Source: an uncultured Oscillospiraceae bacterium
Lineage (GTDB): Bacteria; Bacillota; Clostridia; Oscillospirales; Oscillospiraceae
Length of the DNA stretch: 64,000 nt
Assembly: GCA_934622035.1 (NCBI GenBank)
Contig: CAKTVG010000014.1
Coordinates: 1-64,000 of the forward strand
Reading direction: 5' to 3'
Both the position numbers and the translations under genes were made by a program. Under the pieces are notes generated by a model. The model saw nothing but the letters and a program-made list of their open reading frames with translations, searched no databases and was not told the origin of the DNA. This document shows positions 41,119 to 49,293 of this stretch, piece by piece. Each line of letters begins with the position of its first letter. Position 1 is the first letter of the stretch.

Positions 41119-42282
41119 ATGGTTCATCTGCTTTTGGCTGTCATTTATCTTGCATTCATCAGCCTCGGCCTGCCCGATGCGCTGCTTGGCTCGGCCTGGC
41201 CGAGCATGTATCCGCAGTTTTCCGTCCCGATGTCCTACGCCGGAATTGTCTCTCTGATTATCTCCGCCGGGACGGTCGTTTCCAGTCTGCTCAGCGACCG
41301 TCTGACGCGCAAGCTTGGCGCGGGCGGCGTGACGGCGCTGAGCGTCGCGCTGACGGCGGCGGCGCTGTTCGGCTTCTCCGTCAGCCGGTCGTTCTGGCTG
41401 CTGTGCCTGCTGGCCGTTCCCTACGGCCTCGGCGCGGGCAGCGTGGACGCCGCGCTGAATAACTACGTTGCTCTGCACTACGGCAGCCACCACATGAGCT
41501 GGCTGCACTGCATGTGGGGCGTCGGCGCGACGCTGGGGCCCTATGTGATGAGCTATGCCATGACCGGCGGCCGCGGCTGGCCGGGCGGCTACCGCATCAT
41601 CGCGCTTTTGCAGGCGGGGCTGACGTTGATTGTCCTGCTCAGTCTGCCGCTTTGGAAAAAGCGCCCGGACGCGAAGGACGCTGAGGCAAAGCCCCTGACG
41701 CTGCGGCAGACGCTCAGCATCCCCGGCGCAAAGGAGGTTCTGACGGCCTTTTTCTGCTACTGCGCTCTGGAGCAGACGGCGGGGCTCTGGGCGGCGAGCT
41801 ACCTCGTCCTGCACACCGGTCTGACTGCGGAGAGGGCGGCGGCCTTCGCCGGACTGTTCTTCCTCGGCATCACGGCCGGGCGGGCGGTCAGCGGCTTTCT
41901 GACCTTCCGCCTGAGCGATGCGGCGATGATCCGTCTCGGCTGCGGCATCATTGCGGCTGGCGTGGCGTCGCTGCTGCTGCCCTTCGCCGGGGCGGCGCTC
42001 GCGGGCTTTGTGCTCATCGGGCTGGGCTGCGCCCCGGTCTATCCCTGCATCATCCATTCCACGCCCGCCCACTTCGGTGCGGAGCGCTCGCAGGCGCTCA
42101 TCGGCGTGCAGATGGCCTGCGCCTACATCGGCGTGTGCGCCATGCCGCCTCTGTTCGGCCTGATCGCGAATCACATCTCCGTTGCGCTGCTGCCGGGCTA
42201 TCTGGCGGTGCTGCTGGTCGTGATGGCGTTCATGCACGAGCGCGTTCTGAAAAAATGCAGCGCCATGCCGCAGCATTCGTAA
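41119..42282 (+). CDS. Major facilitator superfamily transporter
   Basis: This transporter of 387 residues has twelve hydrophobic helices. A conserved loop after helix 2 reads SDRLTRKLG (the MFS motif A region). It resembles the sugar/fucose-permease-like MFS group of Bacillota (SWLHCMWGVGATLGP, QTAGLWAASY). The substrate is unknown. Start ATG 41119 follows GAAAGGAA; a longer frame begins within the upstream terminator and was rejected. It stands alone with its own promoter. Confidence 0.82.
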   Translation: MVHLLLAVIYLAFISLGLPDALLGSAWPSMYPQFSVPMSYAGIVSLIISAGTVVSSLLSDRLTRKLGAGGVTALSVALTAAALFGFSVSRSFWLLCLLAVPYGLGAGSVDAALNNYVALHYGSHHMSWLHCMWGVGATLGPYVMSYAMTGGRGWPGGYRIIALLQAGLTLIVLLSLPLWKKRPDAKDAEAKPLTLRQTLSIPGAKEVLTAFFCYCALEQTAGLWAASYLVLHTGLTAERAAAFAGLFFLGITAGRAVSGFLTFRLSDAAMIRLGCGIIAAGVASLLLPFAGAALAGFVLIGLGCAPVYPCIIHSTPAHFGAERSQALIGVQMACAYIGVCAMPPLFGLIANHISVALLPGYLAVLLVVMAFMHERVLKKCSAMPQHS

Positions 42283-42290
42283 ATCATCGT

Positions 42291-42367
42291 CCCCTGTAGG
42301 GCAGGGCCCATGTGTCCCGCCTTTGCATTATCCCATTCCGGCGGCACACACGGGTGCCGCCCTACGG
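42291..42367. repeat. Dispersed palindromic repeat, extended copy
   Basis: CTGTAGGGCAGGGCCCATGTG ... CACACGGGTGCCGCCCTACGGG. The outer CTGTAGGG/CCCTACGG arms and the inner CATGTG/CACACG arms pair around a long centre. It lies after the MFS gene. Confidence 0.6.
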
Positions 42368-42391
42368 GACGCAGTATAAATTTGAACCGTT

Positions 42392-42480
42392 CCGTAGGGG
42401 CACGGCATGCCATGCCCGGTGCAGACATTCGCAGATTTGCAGGTGCCTTCCCGCGGGACGGGGAACCCGTCCCCTACGGA
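42392..42480. repeat. Dispersed palindromic repeat, composite copy
   Basis: CCGTAGGGGCACGGCATGCC then a spacer GCAGACATTCGCAGATTTGC and GCGGGACGGGGAACCCGTCC ending CCCTACGG. The same order (palindrome, GCAGGCA..GCGAA..TTGCA spacer, GC palindrome) recurs at 49052-49140. Confidence 0.7.
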
Positions 42481-42500
42481 CAAATTCGAGAAATGCAGCA

Positions 42501-42538
42501 AGCCGCCCGTTCCGGAAAACCACGGAACGGGCGGCTTG
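42501..42538 (-). terminator. Terminator of the GNAT gene
   Basis: AAGCCGCCCGTTCCG (42501-42515) and CGGAACGGGCGGCTT (42524-42538) form a perfect 15 bp stem just past the stop of the minus-strand acetyltransferase gene. The T-run is weak. Confidence 0.65.
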
Positions 42539-42540
42539 CT

Positions 42541-42984
42541 TCAGCTATGATGGACATACATTCTGGATAAACTGTCCTCCCCGGTGTTTTTCACCATACA
42601 GAGGAATTCCCAGCCGTAGCGCTCATAAAAGCCGGTGTGGTCGGTCAGCAGATAGCAGGTCTTCACGCCCTGCGCCGCGAGGTCCTCGCAGACCGTCCGC
42701 AGCAGCAGCCCGGCAAGGCCGCGGCAGCGGTACTCCGGCTCGACATAGACCGCGCAGACGTTCGGCGTCAGGTCGGGCCGCTCGTGAAAATCGTTTTCGA
42801 TCACACCCAGCCCGCCGCAGATGCGCTCGCCGTCGAGCAGCAGGAGCCACTGCGGCACCGGCCCCGCGCCCATGGCCGCCATGCTTTCGCGGTAGGCCGC
42901 CTCCGGGATGCCCCATTTTTCATGGAACCACCGCGCGGCGCGGTCGATCATCTCCGGCTGCTCGCGCAGACGCACCAGCTTCAT
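42541..42984 (-). CDS. GNAT family N-acetyltransferase
   Basis: This 147-residue protein has the GNAT core: strand-rich LLLLDGERICGGLGVIEND, the acetyl-CoA loop EPEYRCRGLAGLLLRTV (R-x-x-G-x-A type) and the C-terminal GFYERYGWEFL segment. It acetylates an unknown amine. It is the last gene of a minus-strand run and its start overlaps the GDPD stop by 4 bases. Confidence 0.85.
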   Translation of the reverse strand: MKLVRLREQPEMIDRAARWFHEKWGIPEAAYRESMAAMGAGPVPQWLLLLDGERICGGLGVIENDFHERPDLTPNVCAVYVEPEYRCRGLAGLLLRTVCEDLAAQGVKTCYLLTDHTGFYERYGWEFLCMVKNTGEDSLSRMYVHHS

Positions 42985-43817
42985 TTCTTCTCCTCCGGCA
43001 CACAGTGCTCAAAGATGATCAGGCAGCCGTCGTCCAGCGCGGTCTTCGCGTCCTCGGCGCTGCGGATGGTCCAGGAAAATTCCTGCACGCCCCAGAGCTT
43101 CCGGCTCAGGCGCAGGCTGACGTTTTTCCGGTCGGAGAAGCGGTAGGCGATGAAATGCGGCATGGTCAGAAAGCTCGTCATCAGATTCGTCAGCAGGAAG
43201 GCCGCCGGGAGGATCAGGCCGTTGCGGTCCTTGAGGAAGTTGCAGGAAAGCTGGCCGCGCACGATCTCCGGGCGGTGGCGGCGCAGCCACCACAGCACCC
43301 GCGGGTCAAAGGACTCGATGCAGTAATTCAGCTTCGGATAGCGATCGAGCAGCTCGCAGGTCAGGCGCGTCAGTTCGGCGTGGTTGCGCTTGCAGGGCTT
43401 GATCTCCACGACCAGCGGCGTTTTGCCCTCAAAAATGGGCAGAACCTCCTCCAGATAGGGAATTTTTTCCTCCGTGCCCTCCAGACGGCAGGGCGCAAGC
43501 GCTTCGGCGGTCATGTCGCAGAGTTTGCGGTCGATGCCCGCCGTGCGCTTGAGGCTCTCGTCGTGCATGACGACGAGCCGCCCGTCCTTTGTCAGGTGGA
43601 CGTCCAGCTCCGCGCCGTAGCCGTGCTCCACCGCGCGGCGGAAGGCAAGCAGGGAATTCTCCGGCACGCCGTTTTTCGCATCGTGCAGGCCGCGGTGGGC
43701 ATAATGCCAATCGCTCAGCCCGAAAAAGCCGGGCTTTCTGCGCTTGCAGCACAGGGAGAGCACCCACAAAAGCGCCAGCGCCGCCAGCACGCATAAAATG
43801 ATCCAAACAAGCTTCAT
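42981..43817 (-). CDS. Membrane-anchored glycerophosphodiester phosphodiesterase
   Basis: This 278-residue GDPD-type hydrolase has an N-terminal membrane helix (residues 3-22) and the catalytic residues of the family: H41-R42 in AHRGLH, E53-N54 in PENSLLAF, E70, D72 and H74 in AELDVHLTKDG, and H85. Such enzymes release glycerol 3-phosphate from deacylated phospholipids or teichoic-type polymers. The gene is coupled to the GNAT gene by ATGA and follows the MFS gene after 5 bases. Confidence 0.88.
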   Translation of the reverse strand: MKLVWIILCVLAALALLWVLSLCCKRRKPGFFGLSDWHYAHRGLHDAKNGVPENSLLAFRRAVEHGYGAELDVHLTKDGRLVVMHDESLKRTAGIDRKLCDMTAEALAPCRLEGTEEKIPYLEEVLPIFEGKTPLVVEIKPCKRNHAELTRLTCELLDRYPKLNYCIESFDPRVLWWLRRHRPEIVRGQLSCNFLKDRNGLILPAAFLLTNLMTSFLTMPHFIAYRFSDRKNVSLRLSRKLWGVQEFSWTIRSAEDAKTALDDGCLIIFEHCVPEEKK

Positions 43818-43822
43818 GTTTC

Positions 43823-45373
43823 TCAGTCCTCGATATCCAGTGCTTCCAGTCCCTTTTTGGCGACCGGCTTGTTATCCCCGTGCATGACGAAGAGCATCGT
43901 GACGAAGGCCAGCGCGACGAACACCGTCGCATAGGGGAAGAGGCTCGTCATGCCGAGCTTGTCCATCAGCAGGCCGGAGAACATCGGCGTGACGGTCTGC
44001 GCTGCCATGCTTGCGGTGTAGTAGATGCCGGTATAGCGGCCGACGTCGCCGCCGCTGCACATCTCCACCACCATGGGGAAGGAATTGACATTGATCGTCG
44101 CCCAGCCGATGCCGGCCAGCGCGAACATGGCGTTCATGAGCATTGTGGGGCTTTCCTCGTTCAGGAAGCCCGCCACGCCGAAGGCCGTCGCCAGCATTGC
44201 GACGCCCGCGAGGATGGTCTTCTTTCTGCCAACCTTGGAGGAAACCATGCCCACCGGCAGATAGGAAATGATGGCCGCGCCCTGCGCGAGCATCAGGGTC
44301 ATATTATAGTCCTTATTGAGCACGTTGCTCGCGTAGACGGAATACTTCGAGGTCACGGCGTTGTAGCCCATGAACCACAGCACGATGGACGCAAGCAAAA
44401 ACAGCAGCGACCGCCGCTCCGCCTTGCCGAGGCGGTGCTTTTCGCCCGCGGCCTCCGGCGCGTCCTCCTCGATGCCGTAGATTTTGCTCTCCTCCTGCAT
44501 GCGCTTGACGAGCTTCGGCTCGCGCACCTTCCACATGAAGATGGCCAGCGCCAGCAGCATGATGCCCGCGATTACGGCGAAATAGCCCGTGTAGGACATC
44601 ATGGAATTCTTCGCCGAGGAAGTGGCGAAGACCATGCCGAGGATGAGCACCAGAATGCCGCCCGCCGTGCCCATGAGGTTGATGACGGCGTTGGCCTTGC
44701 TGCGCAGGGGCTTGATGGTCACGTCCGGCATGAGCGCGACCGCCGGGCTGCGGAAGGTCGCCATGGCGATAAGCGCCACCAGCAGCAGCGCAATGAAGAG
44801 AACCAGCGTTTTGGGATAGGCGTGGGTGACCGCCTTGGCGCAGGCCTGCCGCGCCGGAACGACATAGTCGGTGTATTCCGGGTTGGGGACGGCTTTGCCG
44901 TTCTGCTCCACGGTGCTGCGGATTGCGGTAAACTCGTCCTCGGTGAACTGCTCGGACAGAACGAAGCGCTCGCCCTCCGGGGTCATGAGCGTCTTGCCCT
45001 CCTGCGCCTCGTAGATCTCGGCCAGCGCTTCGGGGTCGTCGATGGCGGCGAACTTCTGCATGTTGGCCAGCTGGTGGTTGTCCACAAAGGACAGGCAGAC
45101 GAAGGCGACGGCCGCGACGATGGTGCCGATGAGGATAAAGGGCGTGCGGCGGCCCATCTTTCCCTTGTGCTTGTCCGAAATCGCGCCGAACAGCGGCAGC
45201 ATGAACAGGGCCAGGATGTTGTCCAGCGCCATGATAACGCCGGAGGCCGTCTGGGACAGGCCGAATTTGTTCGTCAGAATCAGAGGGATGGTGTTGTCAT
45301 ACGCCTGCCAGAAGGCGCAGATCAGGAAAAATGCGAAACCTACGTAAATCGTGCGCTTGTAATTGAGCTTCAT
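43823..45373 (-). CDS. MFS transporter, SLC45/sugar-cation symporter-like
   Basis: This transporter of 516 residues has helices typical of MFS and starts MKLNYKRTIYVGFAFFLICAF. The loop GAISDKHKGKMGRRTPFI resembles the SLC45/GPH-like sugar transporter group. An unusually long, charged extracytoplasmic insertion lies around residues 90-165, and a cytoplasmic loop around 270-310. Sugar uptake is likely but not proven. ATG 45373 overlaps the stop of the HAD gene (ATGA). Confidence 0.8.
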   Translation of the reverse strand: MKLNYKRTIYVGFAFFLICAFWQAYDNTIPLILTNKFGLSQTASGVIMALDNILALFMLPLFGAISDKHKGKMGRRTPFILIGTIVAAVAFVCLSFVDNHQLANMQKFAAIDDPEALAEIYEAQEGKTLMTPEGERFVLSEQFTEDEFTAIRSTVEQNGKAVPNPEYTDYVVPARQACAKAVTHAYPKTLVLFIALLLVALIAMATFRSPAVALMPDVTIKPLRSKANAVINLMGTAGGILVLILGMVFATSSAKNSMMSYTGYFAVIAGIMLLALAIFMWKVREPKLVKRMQEESKIYGIEEDAPEAAGEKHRLGKAERRSLLFLLASIVLWFMGYNAVTSKYSVYASNVLNKDYNMTLMLAQGAAIISYLPVGMVSSKVGRKKTILAGVAMLATAFGVAGFLNEESPTMLMNAMFALAGIGWATINVNSFPMVVEMCSGGDVGRYTGIYYTASMAAQTVTPMFSGLLMDKLGMTSLFPYATVFVALAFVTMLFVMHGDNKPVAKKGLEALDIED

Positions 45374-46185
45374 CTTGTGTTTTCTCCTGTCAGATCTTGA
45401 AGTATTGCGCGGATGTCGGGATAAATATGCGTGGGCTTTTCGGCGCTGGCCTCGACGTCCTGCATGGTGCTTTCGCCGGAGAGCACCAGCGCGGCGGCGA
45501 TGCCGGCGTTGAGGCCGCAGGCAATGTCCGTATAAATCCGGTCGCCGATGACGACCGTCTCCTCCGGGCGGTAGCCGTATTTTTCCATGGCGAGCAGCGC
45601 CATTTCGGGCTGGGGCTTTCCGATGAAGACCGGCCGCCGGCCCGTCGCGCGGAAGAGCATCTCGCAGACGCTGCCGCAGTCGGGAACATAGCCCCAGGCC
45701 GTGGGACAGACCCAATCGGGGTTCGCCGCGATAAAATCGACGCCGCGCGTCAGAAGAATGCAGGCGTCCTCCAGCTTTCGGAAGGTCAGCTCGGTGTCAA
45801 AGCCGCAGACAAGCGCGTCGATTTTGTCCTCCAGCCGGTCGGTCACGGAAAAGCCCGCGTCCGAAAGCTGCCGCCGGAAGGAGGCCGTACCGAAGGCGTA
45901 GAGCCGCTTTGACCGGTAGCCATGTTTTTCCAGATAGACGCACAGCGCGTCCACGGAGGTCAGAAAGTCGTCCTTCTGTGTCCGGATGCCGAAGCGCGCC
46001 ATGCGCTCGATGTAGGCCTCCACGCTGCGCGAGGAGTTGTTCGTGAGGAAGAGGTATTTCCCGCCGGAGGCGCGGACGTAGTTCAGAAAATCCACGGTGC
46101 CGTCAAATAACCGGTCGCCGAGGTAAATCGTGCCGTCCATGTCCAGGAGGAAAAACCGCTTTCCCCGCAGGGAAGAAGAATTCAA
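45370..46185 (-). CDS. HAD-IIA family phosphatase (NagD-like)
   Basis: This hydrolase of 271 residues has motif I FFLLDMDGTIYLG (nucleophile D15, D17), motif II FLTNNSS, and motifs III/IV in GKPQPEMALLAMEKYG and VVIGDRIYTDI. The large C2 cap between them identifies subfamily IIA (NagD, p-nitrophenylphosphatase-like). I chose a TTG start at 46185 because AAAGGAG stands 7 bases upstream; the frame could begin at GTG 46203 but without a ribosome site. It heads the operon with the MFS, GDPD and GNAT genes. Confidence 0.87.
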   Translation of the reverse strand: MNSSSLRGKRFFLLDMDGTIYLGDRLFDGTVDFLNYVRASGGKYLFLTNNSSRSVEAYIERMARFGIRTQKDDFLTSVDALCVYLEKHGYRSKRLYAFGTASFRRQLSDAGFSVTDRLEDKIDALVCGFDTELTFRKLEDACILLTRGVDFIAANPDWVCPTAWGYVPDCGSVCEMLFRATGRRPVFIGKPQPEMALLAMEKYGYRPEETVVIGDRIYTDIACGLNAGIAAALVLSGESTMQDVEASAEKPTHIYPDIRAILQDLTGENTR

Positions 46186-46226
46186 GATAAGTTCTCCTTT
46201 CACATTTTCATTTTTTATTCGGCAGG

Positions 46227-46300
46227 GGACGGGTTCCCCGTCCCACGGGAAGGAATTTTCAAATCAGCGACTGCTCGCAGGCTGGCACCTGCAAATTCCG
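46227..46300. repeat. Dispersed palindromic repeat, partial
   Basis: GGGGACGGGTTCCCCGTCCC followed by the spacer phrase AAATCAGCGACTGCTCGCAGG and GGCACCTGCAAATTCC. The spacer phrase is shared with 58758-58780 and, more loosely, with 42420-42450. Confidence 0.6.
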
Positions 46301-46359
46301 CACACACCATCGAAGCAACGCTTTCGCTGCATATGGGCGGCGCCCAACAGTTTTTCTAT

Positions 46360-46388
46360 ATTATACACGTTCTTCCTCCCATTTTCAT
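46360..46388 (-). promoter_or_regulatory. Promoter of the HAD-MFS-GDPD-GNAT operon
   Basis: On the minus strand ATGAAA (46383-46388), a 17-base spacer and TATAAT (46360-46365). This leaves a leader of about 165 bases that contains the palindromic repeat at 46227-46300. Confidence 0.5.
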
Positions 46389-46439
46389 CTGTTATTTTGT
46401 AAAATCTGGTCGACTTTGCGCCGCGGTGGAAATGCCGGA

Positions 46440-46468
46440 TTGCTTTCCGCCCGCGCGCGTGCTATAAT
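46440..46468 (+). promoter_or_regulatory. Promoter of gltX
   Basis: TTGCTT (46440-46445), a 17-base spacer and TATAAT (46463-46468) preceded by TGC. The start codon lies 30 bases downstream. Confidence 0.75.
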
Positions 46469-46497
46469 GAAGAAAAATCTTCTAAGAGGTAAACGAT

Positions 46498-48141
46498 ATG
46501 GATACAGCAAGGCTTGCACAGCTTCTTTTCCCGGAGGTCACGGCCACGCCGGAGCAGCTTGAAGAGCGCTTCCCCCCGCGCAACCTGCCCGAGGGCGCCG
46601 TTGTGACGCGTATGGCTCCCTCTCCCACCGGCTTTGTCCACCTGGGCAATCTGGTGCAGGGGCTTGTCGCCGAGCGCATGGCGCACCAGTCCGGCGGCGT
46701 TCTCTTCCTTCGCGTGGAGGATACCGACGCCAAGCGCGAGGTCCCCGGCGCAGTCGAGGTGCTCATCAACACCCTGAAGCATTACGGCATTCACTTTGAC
46801 GAGGGCGCGACCATCGACGGCGATTCCGGCGCTTACGGCCCCTATCGTCAGCGCCAGCGCGCGGAGATCTATCATGTCTATGCAAAGCAGCTCGTGCTGC
46901 AAGGCGACGCCTATCCCTGCTTCTGCACGGAGGAGGAGCTGACCGCCATGCGCGCCGAGCAGGAGGAGAAAAAGGTCAACTTCGGCTATTATGGCAGCTA
47001 CGCCGTCTGGCGCGACCGCCCCATCGAGGACATCGAGGCGCAGATTGCCGCCGGGAAGCCCTGGGTGCTGCGCTTCCGCTCCACCGGCTCCATTGAAAAT
47101 AAATTCAAATACAACGACTTGGTCAAGGGCACGCTGACCATCACGGAAAACGACATCGATCAGGTGCTGCTGAAATCCGACGGCATTCCGACCTATCACT
47201 TTGCCCACGCGGTGGACGACCACCTGATGCGCACGACCCACGTCGTCCGCGGTGACGAGTGGCTGCCCAGCCTGCCCTTCCATTTGCAGCTGTTCAAGGC
47301 GCTGGGCTTCAAGCTGCCGAAATATGTGCACATCGGCCCGCTGATGAAGATGGACGGCCCCTCCAAGCGCAAGCTCTCCAAGCGCAAGGATCCGGAGCTG
47401 GCGCTGACGTATTACAAGGCCGCCGGTTTCCCCGTCCGCGCCGTGTATGAGTACATCATGACGCTGCTCAACTCCAACTACGAGGACTGGCGCAAGGCCA
47501 ATCCGGACGCGCCCTCGGACGATTTCAAGTTCTCCTGCAAGAAGCTCAACCCCGCCGGTGCGCTCTTCGACTACGCCAAGCTCTGCGACGTCTCGAAAAA
47601 CGAGATTGCCCGCATGGACGCCGAAACGGTCTATGCCCTCGTGCTGGAATACGCGCAGGAATTCGAGCCGGACTTCGCCCGCGCGCTGGAGCGCGACCCG
47701 GACTATGCCACGCGCATTCTCGCCATCGGCCGCGGCGGCAAAAAGCCGCGCAAGGACCTCGCCACCTGGAAGGACGTCAAGCCGTACATGGGCTTCTTCT
47801 ACGACGAATTCTTCGCCTCTGAGGGCTTCCCGGCGCAGTTTGACCCCGCCGTCGTCCGCAGCGCGCTGGAAAAGTTCCTCGCGGTCTACGATCCCGCGGA
47901 TGATTCCGCCGTCTGGTTCGACAAGGTCAAGGACGTCACCGCGCAGATCGGCTTCGCCGCCGACATGAAGGCCTATAAGGCCGACCCCGCGGCCTATCCC
48001 GGCTCCGTGGCCGACGTCTCGGGCTTCCTGCGCATCGCCGTGACCGGCCGCGCCAACTCGCCCGACCTCTACACCGTCATGCAGATTCTGGGCGGCGAAC
48101 GCTCCTCCGCCCGCATCCGCGCAGCCATTGAAAGCCTGTAA
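46498..48141 (+). CDS. gltX: Glutamate-tRNA ligase
   Basis: GluRS (547 residues) charges tRNA-Glu. The HIGH-type motif is PSPTGFVHLGN (HLGN, residues 48-51) and the KMSKS-type motif is KLSKRKDPE near residue 291. A Cys pair YPCFCTEEE in the acceptor-binding region is retained. It is longer than the roughly 485-residue average, with an N-terminal extension of about 35 residues and an enlarged C-terminal anticodon domain, a form common in Clostridia. No T-box leader is visible. The next gene starts 2 bases after its stop. Confidence 0.95.
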   Translation: MDTARLAQLLFPEVTATPEQLEERFPPRNLPEGAVVTRMAPSPTGFVHLGNLVQGLVAERMAHQSGGVLFLRVEDTDAKREVPGAVEVLINTLKHYGIHFDEGATIDGDSGAYGPYRQRQRAEIYHVYAKQLVLQGDAYPCFCTEEELTAMRAEQEEKKVNFGYYGSYAVWRDRPIEDIEAQIAAGKPWVLRFRSTGSIENKFKYNDLVKGTLTITENDIDQVLLKSDGIPTYHFAHAVDDHLMRTTHVVRGDEWLPSLPFHLQLFKALGFKLPKYVHIGPLMKMDGPSKRKLSKRKDPELALTYYKAAGFPVRAVYEYIMTLLNSNYEDWRKANPDAPSDDFKFSCKKLNPAGALFDYAKLCDVSKNEIARMDAETVYALVLEYAQEFEPDFARALERDPDYATRILAIGRGGKKPRKDLATWKDVKPYMGFFYDEFFASEGFPAQFDPAVVRSALEKFLAVYDPADDSAVWFDKVKDVTAQIGFAADMKAYKADPAAYPGSVADVSGFLRIAVTGRANSPDLYTVMQILGGERSSARIRAAIESL

Positions 48142-48142
48142 G

Positions 48143-48769
48143 ATGGAGCCGCGCCTGCTTGATCTCTCGAACGACCCGCGCCGCGCGCACTTCGACTATT
48201 TCCGCACGATGGCACATCCCTATGTGGGTGTGACGGCCAACTGCGACATCACGCCCCTGCGGGAGAAAACCGTGCGGGAGGGGCTGCCCTTTTTCCTGTC
48301 GCTGCTGTACTGCGCGGTCAACGCGGCCAACGAGATTTGCGAGCTGCGCCGCCGCATCCGCGGGGATGCGACCGTGGAATACGCCTGCTGCGACAGCTCT
48401 CACACCGTCGCCCTGCCGGACGGGAGCTACTGCTACTGCCGCCTGGACTGTGCAAAGCCCTTTGACATCTTTCTGCCCTACGCGCAGGCGGAGGCCGAAC
48501 GCGTGAAATCCGCGCCGGATATCGACGACGGTGAGGACGGCGAGCAGCTGTTTTTCATCTCGAGCCTGCCGTGGATTTCCTTCACCGGCCTGACGCTGCC
48601 CACGCCCTGCCCGGCGGACAGCAACCCGCGCATCACCTTCGGCAGATTTTTTCCGCAGGAGGGGAAACTTCTCCTGCCCGTGAACCTCACGGCGCACCAT
48701 GCGCTGGTGGACGGGCTGCACATCGCGCGCTTTTTCGCAGCGCTGGAGCGCCGCGCGGCAGAATTCTAG
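48143..48769 (+). CDS. CatA-like chloramphenicol acetyltransferase family protein
   Basis: This 208-residue protein matches the chloramphenicol O-acetyltransferase fold: an N-terminal RRAHFDYFRTMAHPYVGVTANCDIT and the catalytic HHALVDGLHIARFF near residues 185-198, with catalytic His in the HHxxxDG motif. The middle has SSLPWISFTGLTLP. It lies 2 bases after gltX with no clear ribosome site, so translation is probably coupled; a TTG at 48128 is an alternative start. Many chromosomal relatives acetylate substrates other than chloramphenicol, so resistance is not implied. Confidence 0.82.
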   Translation: MEPRLLDLSNDPRRAHFDYFRTMAHPYVGVTANCDITPLREKTVREGLPFFLSLLYCAVNAANEICELRRRIRGDATVEYACCDSSHTVALPDGSYCYCRLDCAKPFDIFLPYAQAEAERVKSAPDIDDGEDGEQLFFISSLPWISFTGLTLPTPCPADSNPRITFGRFFPQEGKLLLPVNLTAHHALVDGLHIARFFAALERRAAEF

Positions 48770-48778
48770 GATAACGCA

Positions 48779-48816
48779 GCCGCCCCGGTTTGGTCATAAC
48801 CGGGGCGGCGTTTTTT
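48779..48816 (+). terminator. Terminator of gltX and the CAT-like gene
   Basis: GCCGCCCCGGTT (48779-48790) and AACCGGGGCGGC (48798-48809) form a perfect 12 bp stem followed by GTTTTTT. Confidence 0.9.
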
Positions 48817-48887
48817 GCACCCGCAAAACGTGCACAGAGAACCTCCCGTCCCGAAATTCACCGACAATTGCCCGTGCAGGCTGTCCG

Positions 48888-49140
48888 CGGCGGCTCTACG
48901 TGGGTGCCGCCCTGCGGATATGCCGGAATTAAGAACCCGCCGTAGGGGCGTGGCTCTGCCGCGCCCTGTGAAGGTAGTCACAAGTTTGCAAATTCCTTCC
49001 CGCGGCCACGGCACGCCGTGGCCCTACGGATGTACCGGAAATTAGAACCCGCCGTAGGGGCACGGCGTGCCGTGCCCGGTGCAGGCAACTGCGAACTTGC
49101 AAATTTCTCCCGCGGACGGGGCAAAGCCCCGCCCCTACGC
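48888..49140. repeat. Cluster of dispersed palindromic repeats
   Basis: At least four units abut: GCGGCGGCTCTACG..GTGCCGCC (48888-48912), CCGTAGGGGCGTGGCTCTGCCGCGCCC (48940-48965), GGCCACGG CACG CCGTGGCC (49004-49023) and GGGCACGGC GT GCCGTGCCC (49058-49077), ended by GGGGCAAAGCCCC GCCCCTACG (49117-49139). The phrase GAA(A)TTA-AGAACCCGCCGTAGGGG occurs twice. No gene fits the interval 48820-49290. Confidence 0.75.
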
Positions 49141-49210
49141 AGCGAAAGGGCGGAAAAATGGGGTGTGGAGAAGTGCCCGAACGCGGAGTTCAAAATAAGA
49201 AAGCATAGAC

Positions 49211-49241
49211 GAACCCCCGCAGACGTTGTCTGCGGGGGTTC
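49211..49241 (-). terminator. Terminator hairpin after pfp
   Basis: GAACCCCCGCAGAC (49211-49224) and GTCTGCGGGGGTTC (49228-49241) form a perfect 14 bp stem around GTT. No strong T-run follows on either strand, but the position, about 50 bases past the pfp stop, suits a terminator. Confidence 0.6.
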
Positions 49242-49293
49242 ACTGTGCCATTCGCCGAAGGGGCTATGATTTCTTATGAGGACGCAGCAGCAA

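Noticed and set aside
48888..49140. Repeat cluster as a CRISPR array
   Set aside because: Units are palindromes of unequal length and spacing, without regular unique spacers or cas genes.
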